From assembly GCA_000328365.1 (NCBI GenBank), contig KB310564.1:7977-71976 (forward strand): a stretch of 64,000 nucleotides of DNA. The letters are read 5' to 3'. This DNA is from Capitella teleta (taxonomy: Eukaryota > Annelida > Polychaeta > Capitellidae). A program made the position numbers and the translations under genes. Below the pieces are notes generated by a model that saw nothing but the letters and a program-made list of their open reading frames with translations, was not told the DNA's origin and did not search any database. Below, one piece after another: positions 1 to 10,339 of the stretch; position 1 is the stretch's first letter, and every line of letters begins with the position of its first letter.

Positions 1-88
1 AAGTCGAAAATCATCATATTATGCTATAAATTGATCAATTATTACGAAAATCGATTATTTATGGCACAATATGATGTATTTCCGACTT
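1..88. repeat. Near-perfect inverted repeat (hairpin)
   Basis: Bases 1-39 and 50-88 are reverse complements apart from a few substitutions and one or two bulged bases, with a loop of about 10 nt. Either strand would fold into a stem of roughly 39 bp. It touches the window edge, so it may be one end of a larger fold-back transposable element. The stem-plus-small-loop size also fits a microRNA precursor, but I recognise no known microRNA in it. Confidence 0.7.
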
Positions 89-160
89 TTATGGTTGAGA
101 TATATGTCTTTCTGGAGAATAAAAGCTTCGTTTCGAATCGCTACAGCTCAAAATAGTAGT

Positions 161-253
161 GGGCGATAACATAAAAATGGCATTTCGCTACTTGGGCGAT
201 AATAGAGGGGCATTACGCTATTTGGGCGATAAAAAAAAGGGGCATTTCGCTTG
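161..253. repeat. Imperfect tandem repeat, about 31-bp unit, 3 copies
   Basis: Three adjacent units start with GGGCGAT at 161, 194 and 224. Each continues with an A-rich stretch, then GGCATT and a CGCT motif. Unit lengths are 33, 30 and about 30 bp. No gene is visible around it. Confidence 0.7.
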
Positions 254-748
254 CTTACGCTGAATATGGCATTACGTGATTTCGACGGACCTGCGAGATT
301 TTAAACCTCTCAAATTCGATGTATCTAGGAATTAGCCCACAGCAAGCGTATTGTCTAAAAATATGTCAGTCAAAAGGCGTATTTATCTTTTGGGGTGTAT
401 CCTCTATCATCCGTTACTAGTTCAAAATAACCAGAGGTCCTCTTTAATGGCCGCAGAGGGAGTTTTTCCTTATTTGCTTGTGTGATTCTTAGTGAATCGG
501 CGACAAAAGCAACAGGCTTATTATTCTGATCGATTATTCCCTTTGCTATCTCGAATAGCTTGAGCAATACACATACATGTACATTGTATTCTTACACTCG
601 TATAATTTGTTTCATCGCCCACGCCATTCATATCATAACGGTATCCCCCATTTTGTGAAAGAATTATAGCATTGTGTTGAGTGTATTTCTGTGTTATGTA
701 ACGTTATTTCATTAGTCTTGTAATTTCCCTGCAGACTACCTGTGCACA

Positions 749-1066
749 GTGAGCAAACACAGCCGCGAATTTTCGCCCAAAGATGAGTGCAGAAAATTTG
801 ATCTCCTTCGATCAACGAGCACCCTCGCCCACACACGGCATGGTCAGCGACACTCCACGCTGATTCCTGATGACGTCATCACGCTGGTTCCTAGTGACGT
901 CATCACGGCATCTGAAGCGCCGCAGCTGCAAGAGATCGATGCGTTGGCCGTGATCGCAATCGCATGTCCTCTGGTGTTCCCTGTGATTCTGTGGATAATG
1001 TTAACGGTTGAATTGGTGACCAATGGCCACCCAAGATACAAGCCAAAATTTAAATTGCCTTGCTAA
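749..1066 (+). CDS. Possible terminal exon of an unrecognised single-pass membrane protein
   Basis: An open frame of about 105 codons ends at TAA 1064-1066. A good splice acceptor (pyrimidines then CAG) ends at about 734 and leads into the frame. No ATG opens the frame near 749, where the codon is GTG, so this would be a last exon with earlier exons to the left or outside the window. The C-terminal third holds one clear hydrophobic segment (AVIAIACPLVFPVILWIML) followed by a short basic tail. Upstream is a polar region containing a duplicated 8-residue unit (PDDVITLV / PSDVITAS) encoded by two copies of a 24-bp DNA repeat. I recognise no family. It could equally be a chance frame; a coding origin is only modestly supported by the acceptor and the membrane segment. 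Confidence 0.3.
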   Translation: MSKHSREFSPKDECRKFDLLRSTSTLAHTRHGQRHSTLIPDDVITLVPSDVITASEAPQLQEIDALAVIAIACPLVFPVILWIMLTVELVTNGHPRYKPKFKLPC

Positions 1067-1589
1067 TTCTCCTTAAATATCTTACCATATTGTGGAATTT
1101 ATAAGGGGTCTACTCAGTCTTAGTATAATGATATTTATTTCTGGTGCGGACTGGTTGTTATGCTGGACAATAATAATTAAATTATTATTAATTTAATTAT
1201 TTTTTAATTTTTAATTTATTATAATTTTGTGAATTTATTCGGGTAAGATAATTTTAAATAATATCTATACTTTATAGAGCTTGCAGAGGATAGAACCAGA
1301 CCCTTTATCTGGGTTTTCATTGTTTTAATAAGAAATCGAAAATTGTATTTGCTGTTTGTATTTTATTTTATTTTTGTTATTGTTTTGTTTTTATTTATTT
1401 TGTTTTTAATGTTTTTACTATTGACCTTGTCAAAAAAATTCCATCGAGCCAGCACTTACATTTGATTAAAATTTATTTGAGACCCGAATTCTCAAATTTA
1501 AACACATCAGAATTATAAATCCACATCGAAGGAAAGGGCAACAGGGATTACGTAATAAAAAGCGTAATTATATTCAGAGAAACAGTCAA

Positions 1590-1640
<51 letters not shown>

Positions 1641-2488
1641 ATAGTTGATACCTTTTTTTGCATCCATTTGCTTTTGTGGTTTCTAGTTTTTGTGTTTTGG
1701 GTTCAGATGAACTCATGCTATGCTTTACCCTTTTTAGAGGTGTGGTTGATATGAGAGCAACTGTACTGACATCACTTTACTATGAATTATAATGGGGTAA
1801 CCTTATCCATGATTGAATCGTCCAAAATAAACTTCAGGGGCCGATTCATGAAACCACTGCGAAAGCAACAATAATTATGTTTGTGTGAGGGTGTGTGCGT
1901 GTGTGTGCATGTGTGAGGGTGTGCGTGTCCGTGCGTGCGGAAAAATCCTACCACGCAGTAATTTCCAAGAACCAATTAACTACTTTCTTTTACTAGTAAT
2001 TATCGGCGCAGAAGCACAAACCCGCCTGTCAATTCACTCTCAACAGACCGGCTCCTAATCATAATTGCTACGCGCAGGTGAAAAATATTAAACGATTATC
2101 TCAATACAGGCAATAGCGCATGACAAATGGAAAATTATTCCATCGATTTGCAAAATGAAAGTTTTGTTTGTGCTATAGCGCTCTTAAGTAGCGAGTATAA
2201 CTGGATAACGAGATTAGTTCACGGAATAAAAGCAAATCCAATCACTGGAATATTGGCTTGCCATTCAAATTATGTTGGTGACTAAATCTCAGCATACTCA
2301 AGAACGGTACTTGGCAAAAGAACTTGTGATTATAACTCTAAGCACGTGTGTCCGAGGTGGATTTCATGCATTGGTGGAATCTGCTCTTACATGTACAAAG
2401 TCGAGCCAAAAAGGGGCAGGATGGCCATCGAGTCGTACGACCATGGAATGCAACTGCAGAAGCACAGATATGCAGAATAGATTTCACC
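1067..2488. other. Gene-free AT-rich interval with simple repeats
   Basis: No supported gene. It holds an AAAT tetranucleotide run at about 1588-1643 and a GT-rich stretch at about 1880-1939. The last few hundred bases before 2489 must contain the promoter and 5' UTR of the TNF-like gene, but I see no clear core-promoter element. Confidence 0.5.
1588..1643. repeat. AAAT microsatellite
   Basis: About 14 copies of the tetranucleotide AAAT in a row, uninterrupted. Confidence 0.95.
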
Positions 2489-3612
2489 ATGGATACCATG
2501 GACACGGATAATAAGGAGAATGCGTACGAGGTTTCCTTGCGACGCCAACCAAAGACCAAGCAGCACTGCACTGCTATGAACTGGGCTGCCATCATAATCA
2601 GCTGTGTTTCAGTGCTTGTGACTATATCCTGCGTTGTCGTTAGCATTTACCACACGAAAGGTGCTCTGTTTGGCTTCTCTCCGTCGGGTGCTGGGTGGTG
2701 CTTTGACTGCAACGAAGTGTCAGCGAAACCAGAAGATCTTCTGACTGAGTTATGGAAGGAAGGCCAGAGGCAGGGAAAGGGTTTCCATGTCTGCTGTGTG
2801 CGGACGCAGGAGCATATGCAGATGCTTTTTAAATTAGTAAGCAATTTTGAATCATTCAATAATTCAATCTGATATTTAAAAAAAAAAAAAAAACAAACAA
2901 AAAACAATGTCTCCTTCAGAACACATCTCAATATTCTCAAAGATCGGATACAAGTGAGTTACACGAGAATAAAAACACATAAGGTCACATTACTGGTGAA
3001 TAATTCAAGCAGATCGCCTACGAAGCTCACCGGCGGTTTCCGTGGGTGGAACGCTGCCTCTAGCCAATCGCCACAAAAACGCATTTGGTCATTTCACTCT
3101 AAAACACACAGCAGAATATCACGGTTTGTCATTTTTGTTGCCAATTATTGATGACATAATTGAACCCTTCGTCACTTTCAGGAGCATCACATAACAGACA
3201 AATGGAATTATTGCGTTGGGTACCTAGCATTATCAAAGGGGTTTCCATGGAAACTGGTCAAGCAGTCGTGCCGCAGAGTGGCGTTTACTTCGTCTATTGC
3301 CAAGTGCGGATTGCGCAATCGCAATCGCATCGTCCTGAGCACCGTCATGCTCCGCTGAAATTTTCCCACTCCGTTTACACAGTGCACCAGGGTCTCCCGA
3401 ACGGAGAGCAGTTGTTGTTGCATGGGTCACAATTTTCGAGAGGAGGGGAGGGCGAGGAGAGGGTGTCGTACCTGGGAGGAATGTTCCTTCTGCTCAGCCA
3501 TGCGAGGCTCTCTGTGAGGGTTTCAAACCCCAGTCTACTTGTAGCTGATCCGAGTTCAGCATATTTAGGCTTGTTCATGATTGAGGGTAATATTGATGCA
3601 CATACTGTGTGA
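2489..3612 (+). CDS. TNF-superfamily ligand, type II membrane protein
   Basis: A secreted or cell-surface cytokine of the TNF ligand family, expected to form trimers that bind TNF receptors. Proposed exons are 2489-2836, 2920-2953, 3013-3123 and 3182-3612 (TGA), all with GT/AG borders and closed frame, giving 307 residues. The ATG at 2489 has an excellent context (CACCATGG). Residues 1-32 are cytoplasmic, about 33-53 form the signal anchor, then comes a stalk with four cysteines (WCFDC and CC), and the TNF homology domain covers about 150-302. Family hallmarks are the strand VVPQSGVYFVYCQVRI and the C-terminal block GGMFLLLSHARLSVRV followed by YLGLFMI. A polyadenylation signal AATAAA lies at 3996-4001. 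The subfamily cannot be named. The second exon is only 34 nt and is the least certain part; no basic cleavage motif is obvious in the stalk. Confidence 0.85.
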
Positions 3613-3995
3613 ATTGAAGAATTCATGGTTATAATGGGTTATGCGAACTGCTACGGAATTATGATTATAATTCTGTGGGCAGAGCCTTCTACCCTGGAGA
3701 TTGAATTTATCTTCATGACTCAGTTGCAGAGCAGGTGCTCAGTCTGTGCAGCCCATTGAGTGATGTCACGAAGATAGATTAATACAACCTTCAAAACAAA
3801 ATGGCGGCACATAATAACCAGGTGAAATCAGCGTTGCTCATTCTGTATGTTCTGTGCCTGGGTGACTACATTGCCGGCTGGTCACGGTACTCTCGGCGTT
3901 GTACTGTGACGACGGACACTGCAATGTTGTTCTGCACTTTGTTAATTCAAGCACCGCAAATTATTCTGTTGTATAAAACATCCCTCCAGACAGAC

Positions 3996-4001
3996 AATAA
4001 A
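3996..4001 (+). terminator. Polyadenylation signal of the TNF-like gene
   Basis: Canonical AATAAA, 384 bases after the stop codon on the same strand. Confidence 0.6.
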
Positions 4002-4906
4002 ACATTATTTGTGATTTATGGTTATAATTATTATTATTGAAGAAACTCATTAATGGCGATAAACAAATGGACACTGCCCTTGACCTCTTGGACACGTACC
4101 AAGGGTCACTGAATTAGTACATGTATTCGGTTGTACAGGAGGCACAAGGAAAACCAGACAGAGAACACCCTGGAATGATTCAAGAGACGAGGAAGACGCA
4201 CAGAAAAAAAATAAGAAGAATATTATACTTGGTGCACCAAAGAAGCACAGACAATTCTCCAAAAGGTGCACATGTGGAGCTATAGTGCACGACAGTACGT
4301 GGCGTATTTAGATAAACGTTGAGACCCGAGGGGTGGCCGAACTTTATGCATACTCTGTATTAGACCCCGGAGCAGATTGTAATTAGCCAGAATGGGCTGG
4401 CTGCAGTAAAAATGACCGGCTTGCTGCTTAAGCCGCTCCACCAATCAGACATATTGCATTGAGATCGGCGGCTAGCAGCGGCTTGAAGTGGCTTGGCAAT
4501 GGTTGATATGTCATCCTATACGTATAATGATGCCATTAGTTAACACAAACATGCACTACTCTCTACATGTGGTACTAGTACTAGTCAATTACACTCTTGC
4601 TTTAATCAAATTCAAGAGTTTTGGGCGTTTTATAAACTTCAATGGGTTATTTTTATCCATGAACATCATAATCACCATTATCACTTTGTTGTGCCTGCTG
4701 CATGACGCAAATTCAACAAGGTTCTAATTAACTTTTTTATTGCAAGCAAATAATATATGCAGCGGGAAGATGAAGCAAATAGAGGAACAGGTTGGAAGAG
4801 AGAAGAGGATGGCGAACCCAATGAGTTGTTGCATCAGAATCTCGAAAGAAAAATTCGTGGTTTTTTATGTCTCGGTTTGCAATTGTTGGACAACCTTTGT
4901 GTTACG

Positions 4907-5266
4907 TGCATGTATATAGAGAAGGGCACCAAATAGCTCAGTGGGTTAAACCGGCTGACTGCAATCCTATGCCGACTGTGGGGGTCGAGGTCCCGAGTTC
5001 GAGACCCGATCAGGCCACGGGCGTTATGATTGTGAATTACAATTGTGATTCTTCAGTGACTCTGCAGTGCTGCCCAACTGCGTAACAAGGCCGGGCGCTG
5101 TGTACTACTGTCTATGGTGGTATGCAGGATAAAGAACCTTTGGGATTTATCGATAAGAGTAGGGGGAAACCCCGGTCCCAGGCCTTCTGTTCTGGCGCCC
5201 TTATCATCCGATTGGTTTGGGTGGAGCCGTAAAACCCCAATCACACTCACACTGCATGTATATAGA
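4907..5266 (+). mobile_element. tRNA-derived SINE with 14-bp target-site duplication
   Basis: The element proper is 4921-5252 (332 bp). Its head carries an RNA polymerase III A box (TAGCTCAGTGG, about 4936-4946) and a B box (GTTCGAGAC, about 4997-5005) at tRNA-like spacing, then a non-tRNA body. It is flanked by identical 14-base copies of TGCATGTATATAGA at 4907-4920 and 5253-5266, the footprint of LINE-mediated insertion, so the insertion is probably recent. The 3' end is CA-rich rather than poly-A. Part of the body recurs inverted at 24577-24770. I cannot assign it to a named SINE family. Confidence 0.85.
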
Positions 5267-6081
5267 TAGCTTAACTAATTGCTGGAACAGAGTTCCACTA
5301 ATTTTTCCGACCAACAAAAGCAATACATGTAGACAAACAGTGTAATGAACCAAGTGTTATCAGGTTATCATTATGAGAGGCCAAAAAAAATTCCGGCATC
5401 TGAATTCTGAAATGAGGGTTTGACAGTGTTATAAGTTATAATAGTTAAAGAACAACCAATCAAAAGATGGTGGGCTTAATACCATACTTAATGTACATAC
5501 CAGTAATATACATGTAGCTAGTAACAAGTGATCTACATGTACTAGTCAACAGGTCAATGCATGGTATCTTTTGGTATTGAACTGTTGAACACCGTTGTGA
5601 TTTCCCATCCGCGGAAGAATAGTCAGGGCGCTCGGAATAATAGCTCCTTCCATCGAATCATGTCCCATTTTCCATTTTTTTCAAGTTTCCTCGTGAATTG
5701 GTTTGTCAAAGTTAAATCAACATCTACGAATTATTGAAATTATTGAGGTGGGATAAATTTTTCGTTTTTTTTCATCAAACTTTTGTTCATTTTCTGAACT
5801 TTTTGGTGAGCGATAATGAGAGTATTTGACGTATGAATTGAATAGACTAAAGAGCCTCTCCCTCAGCGTCATTTTTAGTAAACTTTAAATTTTGATAGAA
5901 CAGATCTGGTGGTACCCGTGGATCCTGACCATAACCTCAGAACCGTGAAATTATGAGGACTCGCTTAGTAATACTCGTGATAATGATGTACAGAACTGTG
6001 TTGAACAAGTGACGTGTGTAACATATATAAGTAATAAAAAGAGACTAGAGTAGCAATGTGTTGTGTTTTGTTTTCTGCAGA
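5267..6081. other. Gene-free interval before B3GNTL1
   Basis: No supported coding sequence. A splice acceptor (pyrimidine tract ending in CTGCAG at 6075-6080) abuts the B3GNTL1 start, so a non-coding first exon of that gene probably lies in or before this interval. Confidence 0.5.
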
Positions 6082-7128
6082 ATGACTGTCGACATCTCCA
6101 TCATTCTGCCTGTGTACAATGCAGAGAAATGGCTCCCTGCATGTCTTGCATCAATCCGTGATCAATTAGTTGAAGGATTTTCTGTAGAAATCAGTACCTT
6201 CAACGATGGATCCACAGACGCCAGTGCGAGCATCCTGCAGGATTGGCGGCCGGTTCTAGAGGCCAAGGGGTTCATGGTAACGCTCTCCAATGGTGAAGAG
6301 GGTCAGCCAAAGGGTGTTGGAGCAGCAAAGAATGCGGCCATCAGCAGAAGTCAAGGTCGCTACCTATGTTTTCAAGACGCTGATGATGAGATGCGCCCAA
6401 CTCGCTTGGCTTTGCAATACACCGCTGCGAAAAAGCACCCAACAGCTATCATAGGAGCGCAGTTCAGTAGAGAGCCCCCGGGATCAACAGAGCGCTACAC
6501 GAATTGGGCGAATCGCTTGTCGCCTGCTCAGCTGCACTCCCAGTCTTACACATCACATGGACCCACTGTGATCATGCCGTCTTGGTTCATGAGCAGACAG
6601 ACGTACGACAGCGTTGAAGGAGGCTTTGACGAGACAGGCAAAGGGACGCCAGAGGATCTGATCTTCTTCTACAAACATTTGTCCGCTGGGGGAAGGATTC
6701 ATCGTGTTGATGAGGAATTGATCGTGTACCGATACCATCCTGATGCGGAAACATTTTCTGTTCTGGAAAAAACCATTTGGGATTTGCGTATGGAAGCGAT
6801 CGCACATGAGGTGCTTTCAACGTGGAATCAGTTCAGCATTTGGAACGCAGGGAAACAGGGAAGAAAGTTCTTCCGCTCGTTATCAGTGGAAAATCAGCGC
6901 AAAGTGAAATGTTTCTGTGACGTAGATCCAAAGAAAATCAACAAGAAATTTTACGTTTATGAGGAGACCGATGAAATGCCCAAACCCAGGATTCCGATTA
7001 TCCATTTCACTCAAGTGAAACCACCGCTGATCCTGTGCGTTAAGCAGGATTTGACTTCTGGAGGATTTGAAAAAAATCTCAAGTCTATGAATTTCCAAGA
7101 AGGACAGGATTATTTCCACTTCAATTAA
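6082..7128 (+). CDS. B3GNTL1: B3GNTL1-like family-2 glycosyltransferase
   Basis: A predicted soluble glycosyltransferase of family GT2, homologous to vertebrate B3GNTL1, whose physiological acceptor is not settled. The 348-residue frame is uninterrupted and matches the vertebrate protein end to end. The N-terminal nucleotide-binding strand is ISIILPVYNAEKW; the metal-binding DxD is DAD at residues 99-101; the second acidic motif GTPEDLIFFY places Glu-Asp at 191-192. The C-terminal part keeps the family stretches FTIWNAGKQGR-like (here FSIWNAGKQGR), CFCDVDPKKI and EGQDYFHF. The start at 6082 is chosen because it aligns with the vertebrate start and follows directly on a splice acceptor; an upstream in-frame ATG at 6058 would lie in the intron. 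The coding region has no intron, unlike the neighbouring gene with 14. AATAAA is at 7150-7155. Confidence 0.95.
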   Translation: MTVDISIILPVYNAEKWLPACLASIRDQLVEGFSVEISTFNDGSTDASASILQDWRPVLEAKGFMVTLSNGEEGQPKGVGAAKNAAISRSQGRYLCFQDADDEMRPTRLALQYTAAKKHPTAIIGAQFSREPPGSTERYTNWANRLSPAQLHSQSYTSHGPTVIMPSWFMSRQTYDSVEGGFDETGKGTPEDLIFFYKHLSAGGRIHRVDEELIVYRYHPDAETFSVLEKTIWDLRMEAIAHEVLSTWNQFSIWNAGKQGRKFFRSLSVENQRKVKCFCDVDPKKINKKFYVYEETDEMPKPRIPIIHFTQVKPPLILCVKQDLTSGGFEKNLKSMNFQEGQDYFHFN

Positions 7129-7149
7129 GTGAACTTTCATCCATGGATT

Positions 7150-7155
7150 AATAAA
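7150..7155 (+). terminator. Polyadenylation signal of B3GNTL1
   Basis: AATAAA 22 bases after the stop codon and about 215 bases before the LARGE start, separating the two transcripts. Confidence 0.65.
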
Positions 7156-7370
7156 ATTTATGCAAGCTTTGATTTTGTGTTTCTTTCAATCATTTTTACC
7201 ATTCTTAATTTGAGCTAAATGAATGACGTCATATCATTTCAGACAGCATGCAGCATATTCAGCGTCAATCTGTCAAGCATTGTTACAGCTACAATCTTCA
7301 CAAACAGAAGTTCTTTTGACACATGTGTTGATCATGTGATGCCCTCATCAGAGTAACTTGTACGTCTAAG

Positions 7371-10271
7371 ATGAAGCACCGGCAGAAGGTGCTTCTCCTG
7401 CTTATCGCTCTTGCGTGCACAATTCCCGTCTTCTTCATCTTGTACTCGTCTCTCTCACATGATGGTTTGTGTCGCCATGCAATCGCTTCCTGCACTAACC
7501 GTCTCGTTGGCAGATTCCGTTCACGCCCCCACGAATATTCTTGGGTTCAGCCATCGTGAAAGCAAATTAGCGCAAAGAGTCCGAGAAGTGGAAGAGGAAA
7601 ATCAGATCATGCGACGCCAGCTCAGCCACTCACAAAAGCAGCTGCTGCAGCTGCAGTCCAACATCCAGCAGCTGCACGTCAATCACAGTCGCCGTATGCA
7701 ATCAACACAAGAAACTAAACCTCCGATTTTGAAATGTGAACAAGTGCCGGAGGTCCCTAAGTGTGAGGTAAAGTAAACTCAGTCGCTGCCTCAATGTGTA
7801 GTAATTCAAACAGGTGATTCACGTGGCTATTGTGTGCGCGCAATACAACTCCAGTCGTGATGTTGTTACTCTCGTGAAGAGCATTCTCTTCTACGGCAAA
7901 CATCCTCTGCATTTCCACTTCATCTCAGACACGATTGCTCAGCGCATCCTTGAAACAGTGTTCCGCACTTGGGCCGTGCCCACCGTCACCGTGACGTTTT
8001 ACCCAGCGGACGACCTCAAGTCTGTTGTATCGTGGATTCCTAATAAACACTACAGCGGAGTGTATGGGTTGATGAAGTTGACCCTGCCAACCACTCTGCC
8101 TGATACGCTCAATAAGGTAATGAAGACATGCTGTGCACAGTTGTAACATTTGCTCATTATTTTCCCCTCTAGGTCATAGTGCTAGATACTGATATCACCT
8201 TTGCAAGTGACATTGCTGACTTGTGGAATCTCTTCCGCAAGTTCACTGGCAAACAGGTTAACAGAAAATTGAGTTGGATTTATTCATTCAATTTGCTGAA
8301 CATTTTCAGGCGATGGGTTTAGTTGAGAATCAAAGTGATTGGTATTTGGGGAAAATCTGGAAAAACCACCGTCCGTGGCCTGCCCTGGTGAGACGCATAG
8401 CTCAAAAGGTTAATCCTGACTGAAAATATTCATTTAAAAGGGGCGGGGTTTTAACACAGGAGTAATTCTACTGGATCTTGAGAAGCTACGAGCAATCAAT
8501 TGGATTCAAGCGTGGCGCTTGATTGCTGAGAGAGAACTGATGACCATGCTATCCACTGCTCTAGCCGACCAGGTTAGGTCAAGGTCATTCATCGTCCATC
8601 TCCTGATTGTGCTTTTGTAGGATATTTTCAACGCTGTGATTAAACAACACCCGATGTTGGTGTACACCCTTCCATGTCAATGGAACGTTCAGCTGAGTGA
8701 CAACACGCGAAGTGAACAGTGTTACACTGACGTCTCAGATTTAAAAGTTTGACGTAAAATTTTGTCTTGAGTAATATTGTCAAATGCCTTTCATAGATCA
8801 TTCACTGGAATTCTCCACACAAACTACAAGTGAAAAATAAACACATTGAAGTTTTCCGAAGTCTCTACCTAACATTCTTGCAATACGACGGCAATCTGTT
8901 GAGACGAGAATTATTTGGCTGTGGAGGCGAGTCAAAACCATCGCTTAGCAACCAGGTAGGAAATCTCATCCTTAACCTGTGTGTTTATGATTGTTGTTGG
9001 TCAGATCTTAGAAGCAAATGAAGATGACGAATGTTACGATTTTCGTCGTGAGCGCAATCTCGTTCATCGCACCCATCTTTATTACCTCGATTTCAACTTT
9101 ACTCCCGACCCGGATAATGATGTCACGTTGGTGGCTCAACTCAGCATGGATCGTCTCCAGATGCTGGAGATGTTATGTCAGCATTGGGAAGGACCAATCA
9201 GTCTTGCGTTGTACATGTCTGACACAGAGGCGCAGCAATTCCTGCAATACGCACTCAGCTCTGAAATTCTCATGTCTCGCAAAAATATAGGATTCCACAT
9301 TGTCTACAAAGATGGCGTGCGTACGACACTTGTTTTCTTTGCATGTGTCTAGTTTTATGTTCTGTTGCTATAGCAATTTTATCCCGTGAATTATCTGCGC
9401 AATGTTGCTCTGAGTCAGGCGACAAGTCCTTACGTTTTGCTGTCAGACATCGACTTCCTGCCAATGTTTGGTCTTTATGAGTACCTACGAAAAGCCGTGT
9501 CTATGACGAGCGTTATGCAGGAGAAAAAGGTGAGTTATACACTCATTGATCAAATGATTGATTGATTGATTGGTTGCCAGGCGCTGGTGATTCCAGCTTT
9601 TGAGACGCAGAGATACCGTCTAACGTTCCCCACATCCAAAGCGGAATTGCTCACAATGCTTGACATGGGAACACTCTTCACCTTCAGGTGACACTCAAGG
9701 TCGTCCATCGAAGTTTCTGACCTTGTTTGCAGGTATCACGTGTGGCCTCAAGGTCACTCGCCCACCAACTACGCCAAGTGGAGAACGGCCACCACGCCAT
9801 ATGAAGTGAGTTCTTCTCCCTCTTTGCTGCTTCCGTCTCAAGTGACACGCTCTTCAGGTCGAATGGGACCAGGATTTTGAGCCCTATGTCGTGGTTCCGC
9901 GGGAAATTCCAATGTATGACACGCGATTTGTTGGTTTTGGATGGAATAAAGTGTCGCATATATTAGAATTGGATGCTGAAGGGTTTGTTTTGTGTGCTCT
10001 TTATTGCACAATTGTGACTCGTCTCGCCTCAGATATCAGTTCATTGTTCTTCCAAATGCTTTCATGATTCATATGCCGCATTCTCCAAGTTTTGATATCG
10101 CTAAATTCCGATCCAGTGAACTTTATCGGAGGTTTGTGTTGACCTTTTTGCTTTTTTAAACGATAACTCTTTCTCTTTTACAGATGTCTGAAAGTTCTGA
10201 AGGGAGAATTTCAAAAAGATTTATCTCGAAAATATGGAATCAAAGCATTGAAATATCTCTCTGTTGAATAA
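7371..10271 (+). CDS. LARGE1: LARGE xylosyl- and glucuronyltransferase
   Basis: A Golgi enzyme that extends the matriglycan polymer (alternating xylose and glucuronic acid) on alpha-dystroglycan. Fifteen exons: 7371-7464, 7514-7767, 7814-8116, 8173-8256, 8310-8387, 8441-8572, 8621-8746, 8797-8955, 9005-9316, 9374-9529, 9581-9687, 9733-9805, 9858-9982, 10033-10131, 10184-10271. They join in frame to 729 residues (human about 756). Introns are 45-57 nt with GT/AG ends. Domains: signal anchor at about 7-27, a coiled coil about 45-90, the GT8 xylosyltransferase domain with DTD at 222-224, and the C-terminal GT49 glucuronyltransferase domain with DID at 539-541. Conserved stretches include [17 protein letters not shown]-type [14 protein letters not shown], and FVGFGWNKV. 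The protein looks complete with both DxD motifs intact. The start is the first ATG of a frame that immediately encodes the membrane anchor. AATAAA is at 10328-10333. Confidence 0.97.
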
Positions 10272-10327
10272 TTTTTATTTGTGCCATGTGTCTAATATTT
10301 TCCCCACCGAATTGTTCACAAATATCG

Positions 10328-10333
10328 AATAAA
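10328..10333 (+). terminator. Polyadenylation signal of LARGE
   Basis: AATAAA 57 bases after the stop codon, correct strand. Confidence 0.65.
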
Positions 10334-10339
10334 TTAGTT

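Noticed and set aside
3801-4040. 79-codon plus-strand frame starting ATGGCGGC with a signal-like N-terminus
   Set aside because: Lies within the 3' UTR of the TNF-like gene before its polyadenylation signal, with no family likeness and no splice evidence; the start could be a YY1-like motif by chance.
4936-5010. tRNA gene
   Set aside because: A and B boxes are present but there is no paired acceptor stem and the sequence continues into a SINE body with target duplications.
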